Position numbers and translations under genes: made by a program. A model generated the notes under the pieces. It was given only the letters and a program-made list of their open reading frames with translations, had not been told where the DNA came from and ran no database searches. Positions 7,639-15,640 of a stretch of DNA of 17,328 nt are shown in pieces; the stretch's first letter is position 1; the number at the start of each line of letters is the position of its first letter. Source of the DNA: an uncultured Victivallales bacterium (GTDB lineage Bacteria; Verrucomicrobiota; Lentisphaeria; Oligosphaerales; JAFGRS01); the NCBI GenBank assembly GCA_903834675.1, contig CAILKC010000226.1:1-17328 (forward strand), given 5' to 3'.

Positions 7639-8402
7639 CGGTCCGGCCCTCCGGCGTTAGGCTCGGTGGCGGGATCAACCGCGGGCGCCGCAAAGACCCC
7701 AGGTCGGAACAAGGGCGGCGCCGCGGCCGCCCGGCGGGCGGCAAGCTTCGCCCGCAGGTCGCCGCCAAACACCTCCTGCGGGCTCAGGCGAAGACGGGCG
7801 CCCTGAAGCTGTTCCGCGGTCCGGAGTGCCCCGTTGATAGCGGGGTCAGTGCTCTTCGGAAAGATGATGGCGTTGGCGGGACAGATGCGGGCACAGGCCG
7901 GGCAGTCGGTCTTGCAGTTCAGGGGCGACTGCACACGCACCGCGCCGCTCGCCTCTCGGGCGTAAACGCCGAAGAGGCAGAAGGCGTGACACGCGCCGCA
8001 GTGGGTGCAGCGGTCCGCGTCGATGAGCGGATACCACGCATCCTCGGCCGACGCCGGGGCAGGCTCTGTCGGCGGGTCGGCGGGGAAGGCCGGCAGCCCG
8101 AGGGCGGCGAGGAGACTGGCGTCGTCGGACTCGCGCAGATCGACGGTCTGCAGAGTGGCCGGAAGGTGGCCGAGAAGCCGCTGCGCCAGCGCCCGCAGGG
8201 CCCGGACATGGCAGCCACACACCACCACACCCCCTGACGTCAGGGTGGCGGCCAGAGCGCCCTCGCCGCGGGCCGCGACGGCACACAGGTCGCCGACGTC
8301 AACCACCTCGCCACCCTGCGCCAACACCGCGGCGCGGACTCGCCCCAGGCGGGGCAGGTCAAGCAGGCGCCGGGACACGCAGTGGCACAGCACAAGCGTC
8401 AT
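7635..8402 (-). CDS. Double 4Fe-4S ferredoxin-type protein with Cys-rich N-terminus
   Basis: This 255-residue protein ends in a two-cluster ferredoxin domain: CTHCGACHAFC (Cys132, 135, 138, 142) and CKTDCPACARICP (Cys163, 167, 170, 174). The first cluster has the usual CxxCxxCxxxC spacing but Leu instead of Pro after the last Cys; the second is CxxxCxxCxxxCP. The N-terminal 100 residues carry CHC (6-8), Cys40 and CGC (62-64), resembling Cys motifs of heterodisulfide-reductase-type electron carriers, although I cannot name a family for them. The ATG at 8402 is chosen because GGGGGAGAG precedes it; an in-frame extension to 8495 would overlap the end of the peptidase gene and has no homology. 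It is the first gene of the operon and overlaps the radical SAM gene by 4 nt, which suggests it supplies electrons to that enzyme or to the DUF116 domain. Confidence 0.87.
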   Translation of the reverse strand: MTLVLCHCVSRRLLDLPRLGRVRAAVLAQGGEVVDVGDLCAVAARGEGALAATLTSGGVVVCGCHVRALRALAQRLLGHLPATLQTVDLRESDDASLLAALGLPAFPADPPTEPAPASAEDAWYPLIDADRCTHCGACHAFCLFGVYAREASGAVRVQSPLNCKTDCPACARICPANAIIFPKSTDPAINGALRTAEQLQGARLRLSPQEVFGGDLRAKLAARRAAAAPPLFRPGVFAAPAVDPATEPNAGGPDR

Positions 8403-8416
8403 CTTCTCTCCCCCGG

Positions 8417-8479
8417 GACAGCAGCGCCACGCCGCGGAAGCGTCGGGCCGGTCTCCGCCCTGGCTGTAGGCGTGCTGTC
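8417..8479 (-). promoter_or_regulatory. Long-range inverted repeat before the terpenoid operon
   Basis: GACAGCA at 8417-8423 is exactly complementary to TGCTGTC at 8473-8479, and the pairing extends by GCGCC/GGCG with one bulge. The repeat fills almost the whole 79-nt gap between the peptidase stop and the ferredoxin-type start, ending 14 nt before the start codon and just clear of its ribosome-binding site. No T-run follows, so it is not a standard intrinsic terminator. It could be a partial terminator, an attenuator or an RNA-stability element, or chance pairing in GC-rich DNA. Confidence 0.3.
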
Positions 8480-8481
8480 TT

Positions 8482-11400
8482 TCACGGGCGGCCACCCACG
8501 GCCAGCGTCAGAGCGGCGGGGGAAAAGACCCCGTACGCCTGCCCTGGTCTGAGCTCCCGCACCGGCACAAACGCGGCCAGCGCCGAGCTGTACTCGAGCC
8601 AGGGTCCGACGCCCTGTTCAGCCCCCGGCAGCTCGGCCATCTCCGTGGGCACGCCGACGAAGTTCCACCCCGCCGCCAGGGTCAGAGCAGGCTCTTCAAG
8701 GGCCACCCCTCTGACCACCAGACGCTCGGCGACCGGGGTGTAGACCCAGTACCCTTGCAGCGCCTGAATGACCGCCGCGGGCGCGTCGTCGCCGGTGGCG
8801 GGGGCAGCGCTCGGCACCGTCTGGGGCTGGGCCGCGACGGCAACCCTGTCGCCGAAGACGGCCGCCGCCGCCGGCAGAGCGGGCGAGAGCGGCACGGAAA
8901 GCAGGTTCCAGCCCGCCGCCAGGGTGAGTTCGCAAGCGCTCTCGGGCGCTGTCCGGATGACAAACCGGCGCCCCCCCCCGGCCGGAATGGCCAGCCCGGC
9001 CTCGTGGCGTAAGTCCACGCCGAGGCCGCCGGGAAGAACCCCACCCTGGGCGTCGGTTTCGACCAGGGTCACCAGGCGCCCCTGCGGCACGCCGGCCGGT
9101 TCGGCCCAGGATACCCACACCTCGGCGACGGGCGACGGGACGACGTCGAGCACCCAGTCCACAACCGCGTCATTCTCCTGGATCAGCGCCGTGCAGGCCC
9201 TGTCCCCGGACCACAGCCAGGCGCCGGGGCCCGCGCTGACGCGCCGGACCACGGCTCGCCGCGGGGTGCCCGCAACCCCAAACGTAACACAGCCCCGGAA
9301 GGCGCCGTCAAAGAACAGCGGCCAGAGCCAGCCACTGTCGCCAGCCGACCTGCCGCCGCGGCTGAGCCCCTTGGCCGACGGCGGCATCTCCGTCAGCGCC
9401 AGGCCACGGACCGCCTCGGTGCCCCAGAGCTCGATGTCGTCGAGGTTCCACCCGGACATCTGGACGGTCTTGTTGGTTGGGCCCATCACCCAGCGGATGG
9501 TGAGCGTGGCGCAGCCATCGGCGTAGGCTGAGAGATCAAGGATCTCCGGCTGCCAGGAGGCGTCCTGGACGGTGCTCTCATTCTGCCAGACGGTGTGCCA
9601 GCTACTGCCGTCGCGCGAGACCTCGACCGCGGCCCGATCCTGCGGCAGAGACTCGACATTCAGCCAGCGCCGGTAACGCAGTTGCGTGCCGCTGAGACGG
9701 CTGCAGTCGAGGCTCCCGGTCGTCAGGTAGCGCGGCCTGAGGGTGGGTTGGTAGTCCCCCCTCAGGTTGTAGCCGAGGACGTTCGCGCCGGTGTAGCCCT
9801 GCCGGGGATCCGGGAAGCCGGCGCGTCGGCCGCCTCTGCCCCGCGGCACGCCAAAGGTCCAGGGCGTGCCACAGTTCCAGCCCGGGTTCGTCGCCAGAGA
9901 CCAGGCATAGACACAGCCAAACCGGTCCGGCGTGGCGGTCCGCTCGATGAGGTTGGCATCGCGGTTGCCCAGCGCGTCCACCGCCCGGACGACGTAGTAG
10001 TACGTGACCCCGTTGGTGATGGCGGTATCCACGTAGGTCAGAGCCTGGGTCGTGTCCAGGGCGGCCGTGAAGGTCTGCCCGCCGGAGAGCGTGGCGCGGT
10101 AAACCTCGTACGTCAGTGGCAGCGATGCGTCCGTGGCGGCGTCCCAGGTCAGCGTTACCTGGCCGTCTCCCCCCCTGGCGCCCTTCAGCCCGGCAAAGAT
10201 CGGCGCCTGAAGGTCGGGCGGCGTGACGGGGATACCCCAAATCTGGACATCGTCGAGATTCCAGCCAGAGTACGCCCACGATTCATCGGTCGGTCCCATT
10301 CCCCAGCGGATGTAGAAGGTGGCGCTGCCATCGGCTACGCCTGAAACGTCAAAGACCTGCGCTTGCCAGGAGGAGTCGGTCACCTCGCTCGGGTTCTGCC
10401 AAAGGCGCTGCCAGGTGCTGCCATCGGTGGAGACGTCGAGGGTGGCGTGGTCGTAGGCCGGCTGCTCCACGTTCAACCAGCGCTGGAAGCGCAGTTCCGT
10501 CTTGGCGATGGCGCTGCAGTCGATAGCCGCGGTCGTCAGGTAATAGGCGGCCATGGAGTCGGCATAGTCGCCGCCAAGATTGTAGCCGAGGACCGCGGTC
10601 CCCGTGGCCCCGGACGTGGGGTCGGGACGGCCGTGCGCGCCCCCGCCCCTGCCCGCCGGGGTGCCATAGGCCCAGGCCCCTTCGCGCGTCCATTTCGGAT
10701 CACTGTCCAGGGGCCAACTGAACGCCAGCTCCGAGGCGCGCGGCAGGACGGCACGCTCCACCCGGTTGACCTCCGCGTTGCCGAGGGCGTCCCGGGCACG
10801 CACGACGTAGTAATAAGAGATGCCGTTGCTGACCGTGGTGTCGGTGTAGCCGAGGCTTTGGGTGGTCGCCAAAGGCGCGCTGAAGTCCTGGCTGCCCGCG
10901 GCCGTTGCCCGGTAGATGCTGTAGGTCACCGGTCCCGACACCTCCGTACCGGCCGTCCACGAGAGGACAACCGAGTGGTCGCCGGCGGTCGCCAGATTCA
11001 GTCCGGCAAAGACCGGCGCTTGGGCGTCCACAAGGAACCGATGCACGGTATCCGGCGCGGCGGCCGGTTCGAGCGCGGCATAGCCTTCGCTGGTACACGC
11101 GGTGAAGTAGTAGGAGACGAGCGTCCCCGACGGCTGCCCCGGGATGGACCCCGAGAAGAGGCCGCCCTCGACCGCCGCCGTCATGGGCGCCGCGCTGTAG
11201 GCGCCGCCGTCGGCGGCCCAGTGCAGCGTGACCGTCAGAGCGGCATCGGCGACCACCTCCGCCTGGATCACGGTGGGCCCGGCCGCCGCCGTGTTGCCCT
11301 GCGGCGTGGGCGTAAACTGCACGTCGACGCGGAAGGTATGCCACGCCGCCGGCGCATTCTCCGGATGGGTGGCCGTGACGCGGTTGCTGTCTGTCGCCTG

Positions 11401-14400
11401 CAGGTAATACTGGACCTGCGTGCCGTAGGGCTGTCCCGGGATAGAACCGCGGTAGGCGCTGCCGCGCGCCGCGGCCATGGGCACGGCCGCGAAAGCGGCG
11501 GCCGGCGAAGCGCGCCAGTAGAGCGTCACGGACGTCAGCGCGGCCAGCGAGGTCACGGTCCCCTCGACCACATAGGGCCCGGCGCGTTGGCAGGTATCCG
11601 CCAGGGGTTCGTGGGTGACCGCCAGCGGCAGGCCGAAGGGCTGCACCGTAGGGTCTCCAAACACGTGGTAGATGGTGAAGTAGTACTCGGCCGTGCTCGG
11701 ATACGCCACCGCGGTCTGCCGCAAGCCCCAGTCAAGGGCCTCGGAGAGGGTGCCGCCGGGGTGCTCGTACAGCCACTGGAACTCACGGCGTTCCAGTTCG
11801 TCGTCTTCATCCCAATAGGTATTCTGGCTGCCCCCCACGTAGGCTACGGCCCGTTCCTTGGTGTCCAGCCACTGCTCGGCGAAGCAGTCGTCCAGTTGAA
11901 ACGACCCGGTCAGGCAGCAGTGGCCAATCACGATCGGCGCATCGAGGGTGTTGCTCAGGGCGCTGAGCGCTGCCCCGTTGTAGTCGTAGCGTACCCACCC
12001 ATCCGTGGAGCCATGGCCGGAATAGACGACGACGTCCGTGCCGGCATCGATATGCCCGCTCAATTCCGCGGCGCTGCCGTTCGAGCGGAAGAACAACTGG
12101 TTGTGATAGCGCGTGGCATCGATGTAGTTGTTCATGACGTAGGTGTGCGTGCCCTCGGCAATATTGTTCTCGCTGGTGGTGCTGCCGCCCGAGACCCAGG
12201 TCAGATCATAGTTACGGGGGCCGCGGGTGAAGGCGCCCAGCTTGGCCACGTACTCCAGCAGTTCCGCGGTCGTGTCCAGCGAGATGCGGCCGAGGCCCAC
12301 GTCCTTGCCCAGGTAGTTGTCGAAGCTCTCGCCCGGGTCCAGCAGAGCATAGGCCAGGTCGGAGCGGGCCGTGGTCCCGTCGGCGGAGTTGGTGAAGGTC
12401 GGCACCTTCTCGATGTCACCGAGGATGACCACGTAGCGCGCCGCCGTAGCCTCGTAAGCCGCACGGATTTGGGTGCGCACACTCTCGGCCGTCGGCGTGC
12501 CGATCAGCCGGATTTCGGTCACCGCGTAGCCCTCGGTCTGCTTCTGATCACGGTATGCCGCATAGGCGACGTCATGGTCGGCGTGATGTACGGCAATCAG
12601 CGGCGTGCCGCCCGTGCTGCCGGTCTTCTGCAGGGCCAGGTCAAGCCGCGTCGCGGCGCCGGCGCCGATGACGATGCCTGGCAACACCTGCGGCTGATAA
12701 CCGGGCGCAGAGACCACCACGGTGTAGGCGCCTGGCCGCAAGAGGCGGTAGTAGTCGCCCACCTCAGGGTCGGAATAGACCTGCGGCGACCGGCCCTGGA
12801 TGGCGATGCTGGCGTAGACCGGCTGCCCTTTGGCGGATTCCGTCACCACCCCAAACAATCCCGTATGCGCCGCCTCGAGGTAGGCGAGCATAGCCTCACG
12901 GTTGTCGTTCCACAGCCCCGCCAGAGCGCTGGCGTCGGGCCGGTCGTCATTCGAGATCTCCAGGGTCAGGTCGATGCACCCGGTGTAGCGGTACAGCCAA
13001 TCCTGTATGCCGCCGACGACCTCGTACCAGGCCGCGCCGTTGGTGATGCCCTGGCTGAACCAGGAGCTGGCCTGCATCGGCGCATTGCGGGAAGCGTAGG
13101 TCTCGGCCAGCCAGGCGCAGACGTCCTGATCGGGCGTCGGCGAGTAGACATCGCCCAGGCCGTCGTTGTCATAGGGGTAGTTCGCCACCAGCGTCCCGGT
13201 ATGGAAGACCGCTGACAGCACGAAGCTGTGCGCCGCGGACCACTGCATCATGGCCACGGTCTCGGCCGGCCGACCGACTGTGTCCATCGCCGGACCGCCA
13301 AACACCGTGCCGATGGAGCCCTCGGCACCGTCGGGGAAGGAGCGATTCAGGTCGACGCCGCTGCCGTTGGTGCGCGAGTTCGTCACAAACCCATCCGGAT
13401 TCATCACCGGCACGATCCAGATGTCGGTGCTGTCTACCAATGCCTGAATGCGACTGTCGCTGGCGTACCCCGAGAGCAGATAGTCGATGAACCGCAGGCT
13501 CATCTCGACGCCGACCACCTCGTTGCCATGGATCGCGCCCACCAGCCTGACCTCAGGCTCGGCCTCTTCGCTGCCGGGGTTGTCCGTGATGCGGATGGCG
13601 AGGATCGGTCGGCCGCCGCCGCTGCTGCCGATCGTCTCCACGCGGCAAAGGGTCGGGTAGGTGCTGGCGAACTGGCTCAGCAGGGCCTGCACCGCGGTCC
13701 AGTCATGGTAGCCGACCGGGATGGCTTTAGCCGCCGCGGCGCTGGGATCGCCGGTCTGGATGTCGAGCAACTCGACGCTGTATCCGGCCCGTTCCAGGGC
13801 CTCACGCTCGGCCGCGGTGGCGTAGACAATGGCCTCATTGCCGCGTACCGTCTTGATGTCCAGCCCCCGCGACTGCAGATCGGCCAGCCCGGCGCGCGAG
13901 GCCAGTGGCACCCGCAGAATCTGCACCGGGCCGGGCCGGGGGCCCGCCGCCGTCGGCAGCACCGGGTCCGCCACGGTGACCTCCAGGCTCAGCGCGGTGG
14001 GAAAGGTCAACTCCTTGCTCACCGGATCGTAGGCGTAGGGCGATGCTATGATGCGTACATAGCGCTGCCCGCGAACCGTGTAGGTCGTGGTCGTGAACGG
14101 CACGGTCGGCGGCGCCGCCCCTCTCCTGCCGGCCGTGCGATACCAGGCCTCATCCAGCCTGAAGCGACGCCCCTCCAACGCGCCGCGCAACTTCGGGACG
14201 GACTCCTGCACCGGGTACACCCAGTGCGGCGTGGTCAGGCGCTTCTGCCCGCGCGCCGCGAGGCGAACGTTGACCTCGCCGCGGCGCGCCACGGCGACAT
14301 CGTCCACCAGGGTCGGCAGATCCGGCCGACCGATGTCGGCGGAGCGCCCGCTCTCCGCCACCTTGACGTCAACGAAGCGCTGTCCGTCGAGGGTCTCATG

Positions 14401-14577
14401 CGTCTCCAACACCGGCTCAGGCAGGACGTAGTCGATCCGTACCGACTGCGGGCGCCCATCCCGAACCTGTTTCCGGATGGCCTCGGCAGCCAGCGCGCCG
14501 GACGGCGCCGCGGCAAAGAGAAGCAGCAGCGCACCCGCCACGCTCTGAATGTGTAACCCTGGGTGAACTCGCCGCAT
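8482..14577 (-). CDS. Secreted giant protein with M14 carboxypeptidase and C25 gingipain-like peptidase domains
   Basis: A 2031-residue exported protein. Residues 1-30 form a signal peptide (MRR, hydrophobic GALLLLFAAA, cleavage after ALA). About 35-270 is a propeptide-like region. About 287-568 is an M14 zinc carboxypeptidase: zinc ligands His350 and Glu353 (HGNE) and His459 (FHTG), substrate-binding NR at 411-412 (DLNRSF), catalytic Glu540 (TLEIS). About 571-653 is a transthyretin-like domain common after M14. About 656-983 is a C25 gingipain-like domain: His855 (YSGHGS), Cys887/888 (GHCCLTG), then DDCFAEQWL. The rest is two Ig-like domains (984-1184), two FN3-plus-jelly-roll units (1185-1720), and a tail with two AAGWN motifs. 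The ATG at 14577 has AAGGAT upstream; a frame extension to 14673 would run into the predicted -10 box. It probably digests extracellular protein. I recognise no C-terminal sorting signal. Confidence 0.9.
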   Translation of the reverse strand: MRRVHPGLHIQSVAGALLLLFAAAPSGALAAEAIRKQVRDGRPQSVRIDYVLPEPVLETHETLDGQRFVDVKVAESGRSADIGRPDLPTLVDDVAVARRGEVNVRLAARGQKRLTTPHWVYPVQESVPKLRGALEGRRFRLDEAWYRTAGRRGAAPPTVPFTTTTYTVRGQRYVRIIASPYAYDPVSKELTFPTALSLEVTVADPVLPTAAGPRPGPVQILRVPLASRAGLADLQSRGLDIKTVRGNEAIVYATAAEREALERAGYSVELLDIQTGDPSAAAAKAIPVGYHDWTAVQALLSQFASTYPTLCRVETIGSSGGGRPILAIRITDNPGSEEAEPEVRLVGAIHGNEVVGVEMSLRFIDYLLSGYASDSRIQALVDSTDIWIVPVMNPDGFVTNSRTNGSGVDLNRSFPDGAEGSIGTVFGGPAMDTVGRPAETVAMMQWSAAHSFVLSAVFHTGTLVANYPYDNDGLGDVYSPTPDQDVCAWLAETYASRNAPMQASSWFSQGITNGAAWYEVVGGIQDWLYRYTGCIDLTLEISNDDRPDASALAGLWNDNREAMLAYLEAAHTGLFGVVTESAKGQPVYASIAIQGRSPQVYSDPEVGDYYRLLRPGAYTVVVSAPGYQPQVLPGIVIGAGAATRLDLALQKTGSTGGTPLIAVHHADHDVAYAAYRDQKQTEGYAVTEIRLIGTPTAESVRTQIRAAYEATAARYVVILGDIEKVPTFTNSADGTTARSDLAYALLDPGESFDNYLGKDVGLGRISLDTTAELLEYVAKLGAFTRGPRNYDLTWVSGGSTTSENNIAEGTHTYVMNNYIDATRYHNQLFFRSNGSAAELSGHIDAGTDVVVYSGHGSTDGWVRYDYNGAALSALSNTLDAPIVIGHCCLTGSFQLDDCFAEQWLDTKERAVAYVGGSQNTYWDEDDELERREFQWLYEHPGGTLSEALDWGLRQTAVAYPSTAEYYFTIYHVFGDPTVQPFGLPLAVTHEPLADTCQRAGPYVVEGTVTSLAALTSVTLYWRASPAAAFAAVPMAAARGSAYRGSIPGQPYGTQVQYYLQATDSNRVTATHPENAPAAWHTFRVDVQFTPTPQGNTAAAGPTVIQAEVVADAALTVTLHWAADGGAYSAAPMTAAVEGGLFSGSIPGQPSGTLVSYYFTACTSEGYAALEPAAAPDTVHRFLVDAQAPVFAGLNLATAGDHSVVLSWTAGTEVSGPVTYSIYRATAAGSQDFSAPLATTQSLGYTDTTVSNGISYYYVVRARDALGNAEVNRVERAVLPRASELAFSWPLDSDPKWTREGAWAYGTPAGRGGGAHGRPDPTSGATGTAVLGYNLGGDYADSMAAYYLTTAAIDCSAIAKTELRFQRWLNVEQPAYDHATLDVSTDGSTWQRLWQNPSEVTDSSWQAQVFDVSGVADGSATFYIRWGMGPTDESWAYSGWNLDDVQIWGIPVTPPDLQAPIFAGLKGARGGDGQVTLTWDAATDASLPLTYEVYRATLSGGQTFTAALDTTQALTYVDTAITNGVTYYYVVRAVDALGNRDANLIERTATPDRFGCVYAWSLATNPGWNCGTPWTFGVPRGRGGRRAGFPDPRQGYTGANVLGYNLRGDYQPTLRPRYLTTGSLDCSRLSGTQLRYRRWLNVESLPQDRAAVEVSRDGSSWHTVWQNESTVQDASWQPEILDLSAYADGCATLTIRWVMGPTNKTVQMSGWNLDDIELWGTEAVRGLALTEMPPSAKGLSRGGRSAGDSGWLWPLFFDGAFRGCVTFGVAGTPRRAVVRRVSAGPGAWLWSGDRACTALIQENDAVVDWVLDVVPSPVAEVWVSWAEPAGVPQGRLVTLVETDAQGGVLPGGLGVDLRHEAGLAIPAGGGRRFVIRTAPESACELTLAAGWNLLSVPLSPALPAAAAVFGDRVAVAAQPQTVPSAAPATGDDAPAAVIQALQGYWVYTPVAERLVVRGVALEEPALTLAAGWNFVGVPTEMAELPGAEQGVGPWLEYSSALAAFVPVRELRPGQAYGVFSPAALTLAVGGRP
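8641..8928 (-). repeat. Two AAGWN beta-repeat motifs in the peptidase tail
   Basis: LTLAAGWNLLSVPL (coded from 8928 downward) and LTLAAGWNFVGVPT (from 8685 downward) are two copies of one motif 81 residues apart. Their DNA matches at 22 of the first 24 bases. Such GWN repeats are common near the C-termini of large secreted proteins in several bacterial phyla, and may be a folding or surface-attachment module; function is not established. Confidence 0.7.
9418..11025 (-). repeat. Tandem duplicated FN3 plus jelly-roll module
   Basis: Two copies of an approximately 270-residue unit lie head to tail inside the peptidase gene, at about 10213-11025 and 9418-10212. Each starts with QAPxFAGL and an FN3 domain ending in a YYYVVRAxDALGN strand, followed by a jelly-roll (MAM or immune-inhibitor-A-like) domain with TGxxVLGYNLxGDY, a RWLNVE block, DGSxW, and a final SGWNLDD block. 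Boundaries are approximate. The duplication is clear in protein but diverged in DNA. Such units usually mediate substrate or glycan binding. Confidence 0.85.
11026..11628 (-). repeat. Duplicated Ig-like domains after the C25 domain
   Basis: Two consecutive units of about 100 residues share VTLxW, a PMxAA block, GSIPGQPxGTxVxYY, and a short tail. They correspond to the Ig-like domains that often follow C25 catalytic domains in gingipains and relatives. Confidence 0.75.
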
Positions 14578-14673
14578 TACCGCTATCCTTACTGGCATCA
14601 GACCAAGGGCGCCAGCAGAAGCCGTGTACTCGCCGCGAAGGCGCCGACCGGCCTGCCAAACCCGCGCCCACAT

Positions 14674-14702
14674 ATACTAGCCGTGAGTAGAACGCAGAGC
14701 AA
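14674..14702 (-). promoter_or_regulatory. Candidate sigma70-type promoter for the M14-C25 peptidase gene
   Basis: Read on the minus strand, TTGCTC at 14702-14697 and TAGTAT at 14679-14674 are separated by exactly 17 nt, giving a 5' leader of about 90 nt before the chosen ATG at 14577. The -10 match is 4 of 6. The position argues against translation starting as far upstream as 14673. Confidence 0.35.
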
Positions 14703-14781
14703 GATCAGGATGTTGAGGCTGCACCGCTCTTCAGACACCGCGGACGCTGAGCACGTTCCCGCCGCCCGCCGCGGCGGACCC

Positions 14782-14808
14782 GTCCGACAGGTCCGACAGG
14801 TCCGACAG
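14782..14808. repeat. Three tandem copies of the 9-bp unit GTCCGACAG
   Basis: Three perfect head-to-tail copies of GTCCGACAG occupy 14782-14808, in the intergenic region between the divergent peptidase and permease genes, ending 35 bp before the permease start. Preceding sequence is GC-rich. Short GTCCGAC/GTCGGAC tandem arrays recur in intergenic DNA of some PVC-group genomes, to my recollection. Role unknown; slipped-strand variation is possible. Confidence 0.85.
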
Positions 14809-14843
14809 GCATGTGGCGGTTGTCGCTTCCCGCGGCAGGGGGT

Positions 14844-15614
14844 ATGGTTCAGGGCGATCTGAGCCAACCCATGCCCACTATGTTTATCCTTAGCTCCACG
14901 GTCCTCATCGTCTTTGCCACGCACTACCTGGGCGCCGTCGCCTCGTTTGGCTCTACTCTGCTGGCCATTCCCCTGCTGCTCTGGGTGCGCGACGATCTCA
15001 CCCTGTGGATCGTTCTGATGCTGCTGCTCGGGACCCTCCAGAGCGTGCAGGTCTTCTTCTACACCTGGCGGGATCTGGACCGCCGCGAACTGCGCCGCAT
15101 CCTGCTCTGGTGCGGCGTCGCGCTGCCGATCGGGCTGATCTCACAGCGGCAGCTTCCGGAAATGCTGTTGCGGTGCGCGTTGGGCGGGGTGTTGGTCGCC
15201 AGTGGCCTGGCTCGACTCTGCGGGAATCGCCGGCGCGCGGAAGCGCCGCTGTCCCCCTGGCTGGGACGGCTGACGCTGCTGGTAGCCGGGGTGATCCATG
15301 GCGCTTTCACCTGCGGCGGCTCGGCTCTGGTGGTTTACGCCAGCCGCGCCATCCCCGAGAAACGCGCCTTCCGGGGAACCCTGACCGCGGTCTGGCTGCT
15401 GCTGAATTCGGGCCTGATCATCGCCCGAATCGGCGGCGGCGAGATCGGCGGCCCCCAGCTCTGGCAAGCGGCAGCTTTGGCGCCGCTGGTGCTGCTGGCC
15501 GGTTGGCTGGGACAACGGTCGGCCGCGCGCCTGCCCCAGGCCACGTTTGCGAGCCTGGTCGCCGGACTGCTGGTGGTCGCGGGATGCGTCACCATCGCCA
15601 AAGCCTTCCTCTAG
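14844..15614 (+). CDS. TauE/SafE-family membrane permease
   Basis: This 256-residue integral membrane protein has about eight hydrophobic helices in two similar halves, as in the TauE/SafE (sulfite exporter, COG0730) family. Typical features are the N-terminal GAVASFGSTLLAIPLLL segment and the repeat-like GVIHGAFTCGGSALVVYASRAIPEKRAFRGTLTAVWLLLNS region, where Gly-rich turns sit beside the second-half helices. The family exports sulfite, sulfoacetate or other small organic anions; the substrate here is unknown. The start is uncertain: ATG at 14844 follows GCAGGGGG closely, while ATGs at 14811, 14871 and 14880 are also in frame. The gene is transcribed divergently from the peptidase and ends 26 bp from the convergent MFS gene, with no clear terminator between them. 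Confidence 0.87.
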   Translation: MVQGDLSQPMPTMFILSSTVLIVFATHYLGAVASFGSTLLAIPLLLWVRDDLTLWIVLMLLLGTLQSVQVFFYTWRDLDRRELRRILLWCGVALPIGLISQRQLPEMLLRCALGGVLVASGLARLCGNRRRAEAPLSPWLGRLTLLVAGVIHGAFTCGGSALVVYASRAIPEKRAFRGTLTAVWLLLNSGLIIARIGGGEIGGPQLWQAAALAPLVLLAGWLGQRSAARLPQATFASLVAGLLVVAGCVTIAKAFL

Positions 15615-15640
15615 CGCTGCCAGGCGCGCGGCATTCCCGC

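Noticed and set aside
2109..8402. Standard hopanoid (hpn) cluster
   Set aside because: The cyclase and radical SAM enzyme invite this label, but HpnC, HpnD, HpnE and a clear HpnH are missing, and the prenyl synthase is fused to DUF116 and looks longer-chain. I kept the broader terpenoid description.
10363..13215. A 950-codon open frame on the plus strand, antisense to the peptidase gene
   Set aside because: The minus strand has clear catalytic motifs throughout; the plus-strand translation is rich in Arg, Gly, His and Val with no recognisable domain. Long antisense frames are expected in GC-rich coding DNA.
13228..14556. A 442-codon plus-strand frame opposite the peptidase N-terminal region
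   Set aside because: Same reasoning: antisense to the signal peptide, propeptide and start of the M14 domain, with no recognisable motif.
15615..15640. Bidirectional terminator between the convergent permease and MFS genes
   Set aside because: No stem of useful length and no T-run could be found in the 26-bp gap.
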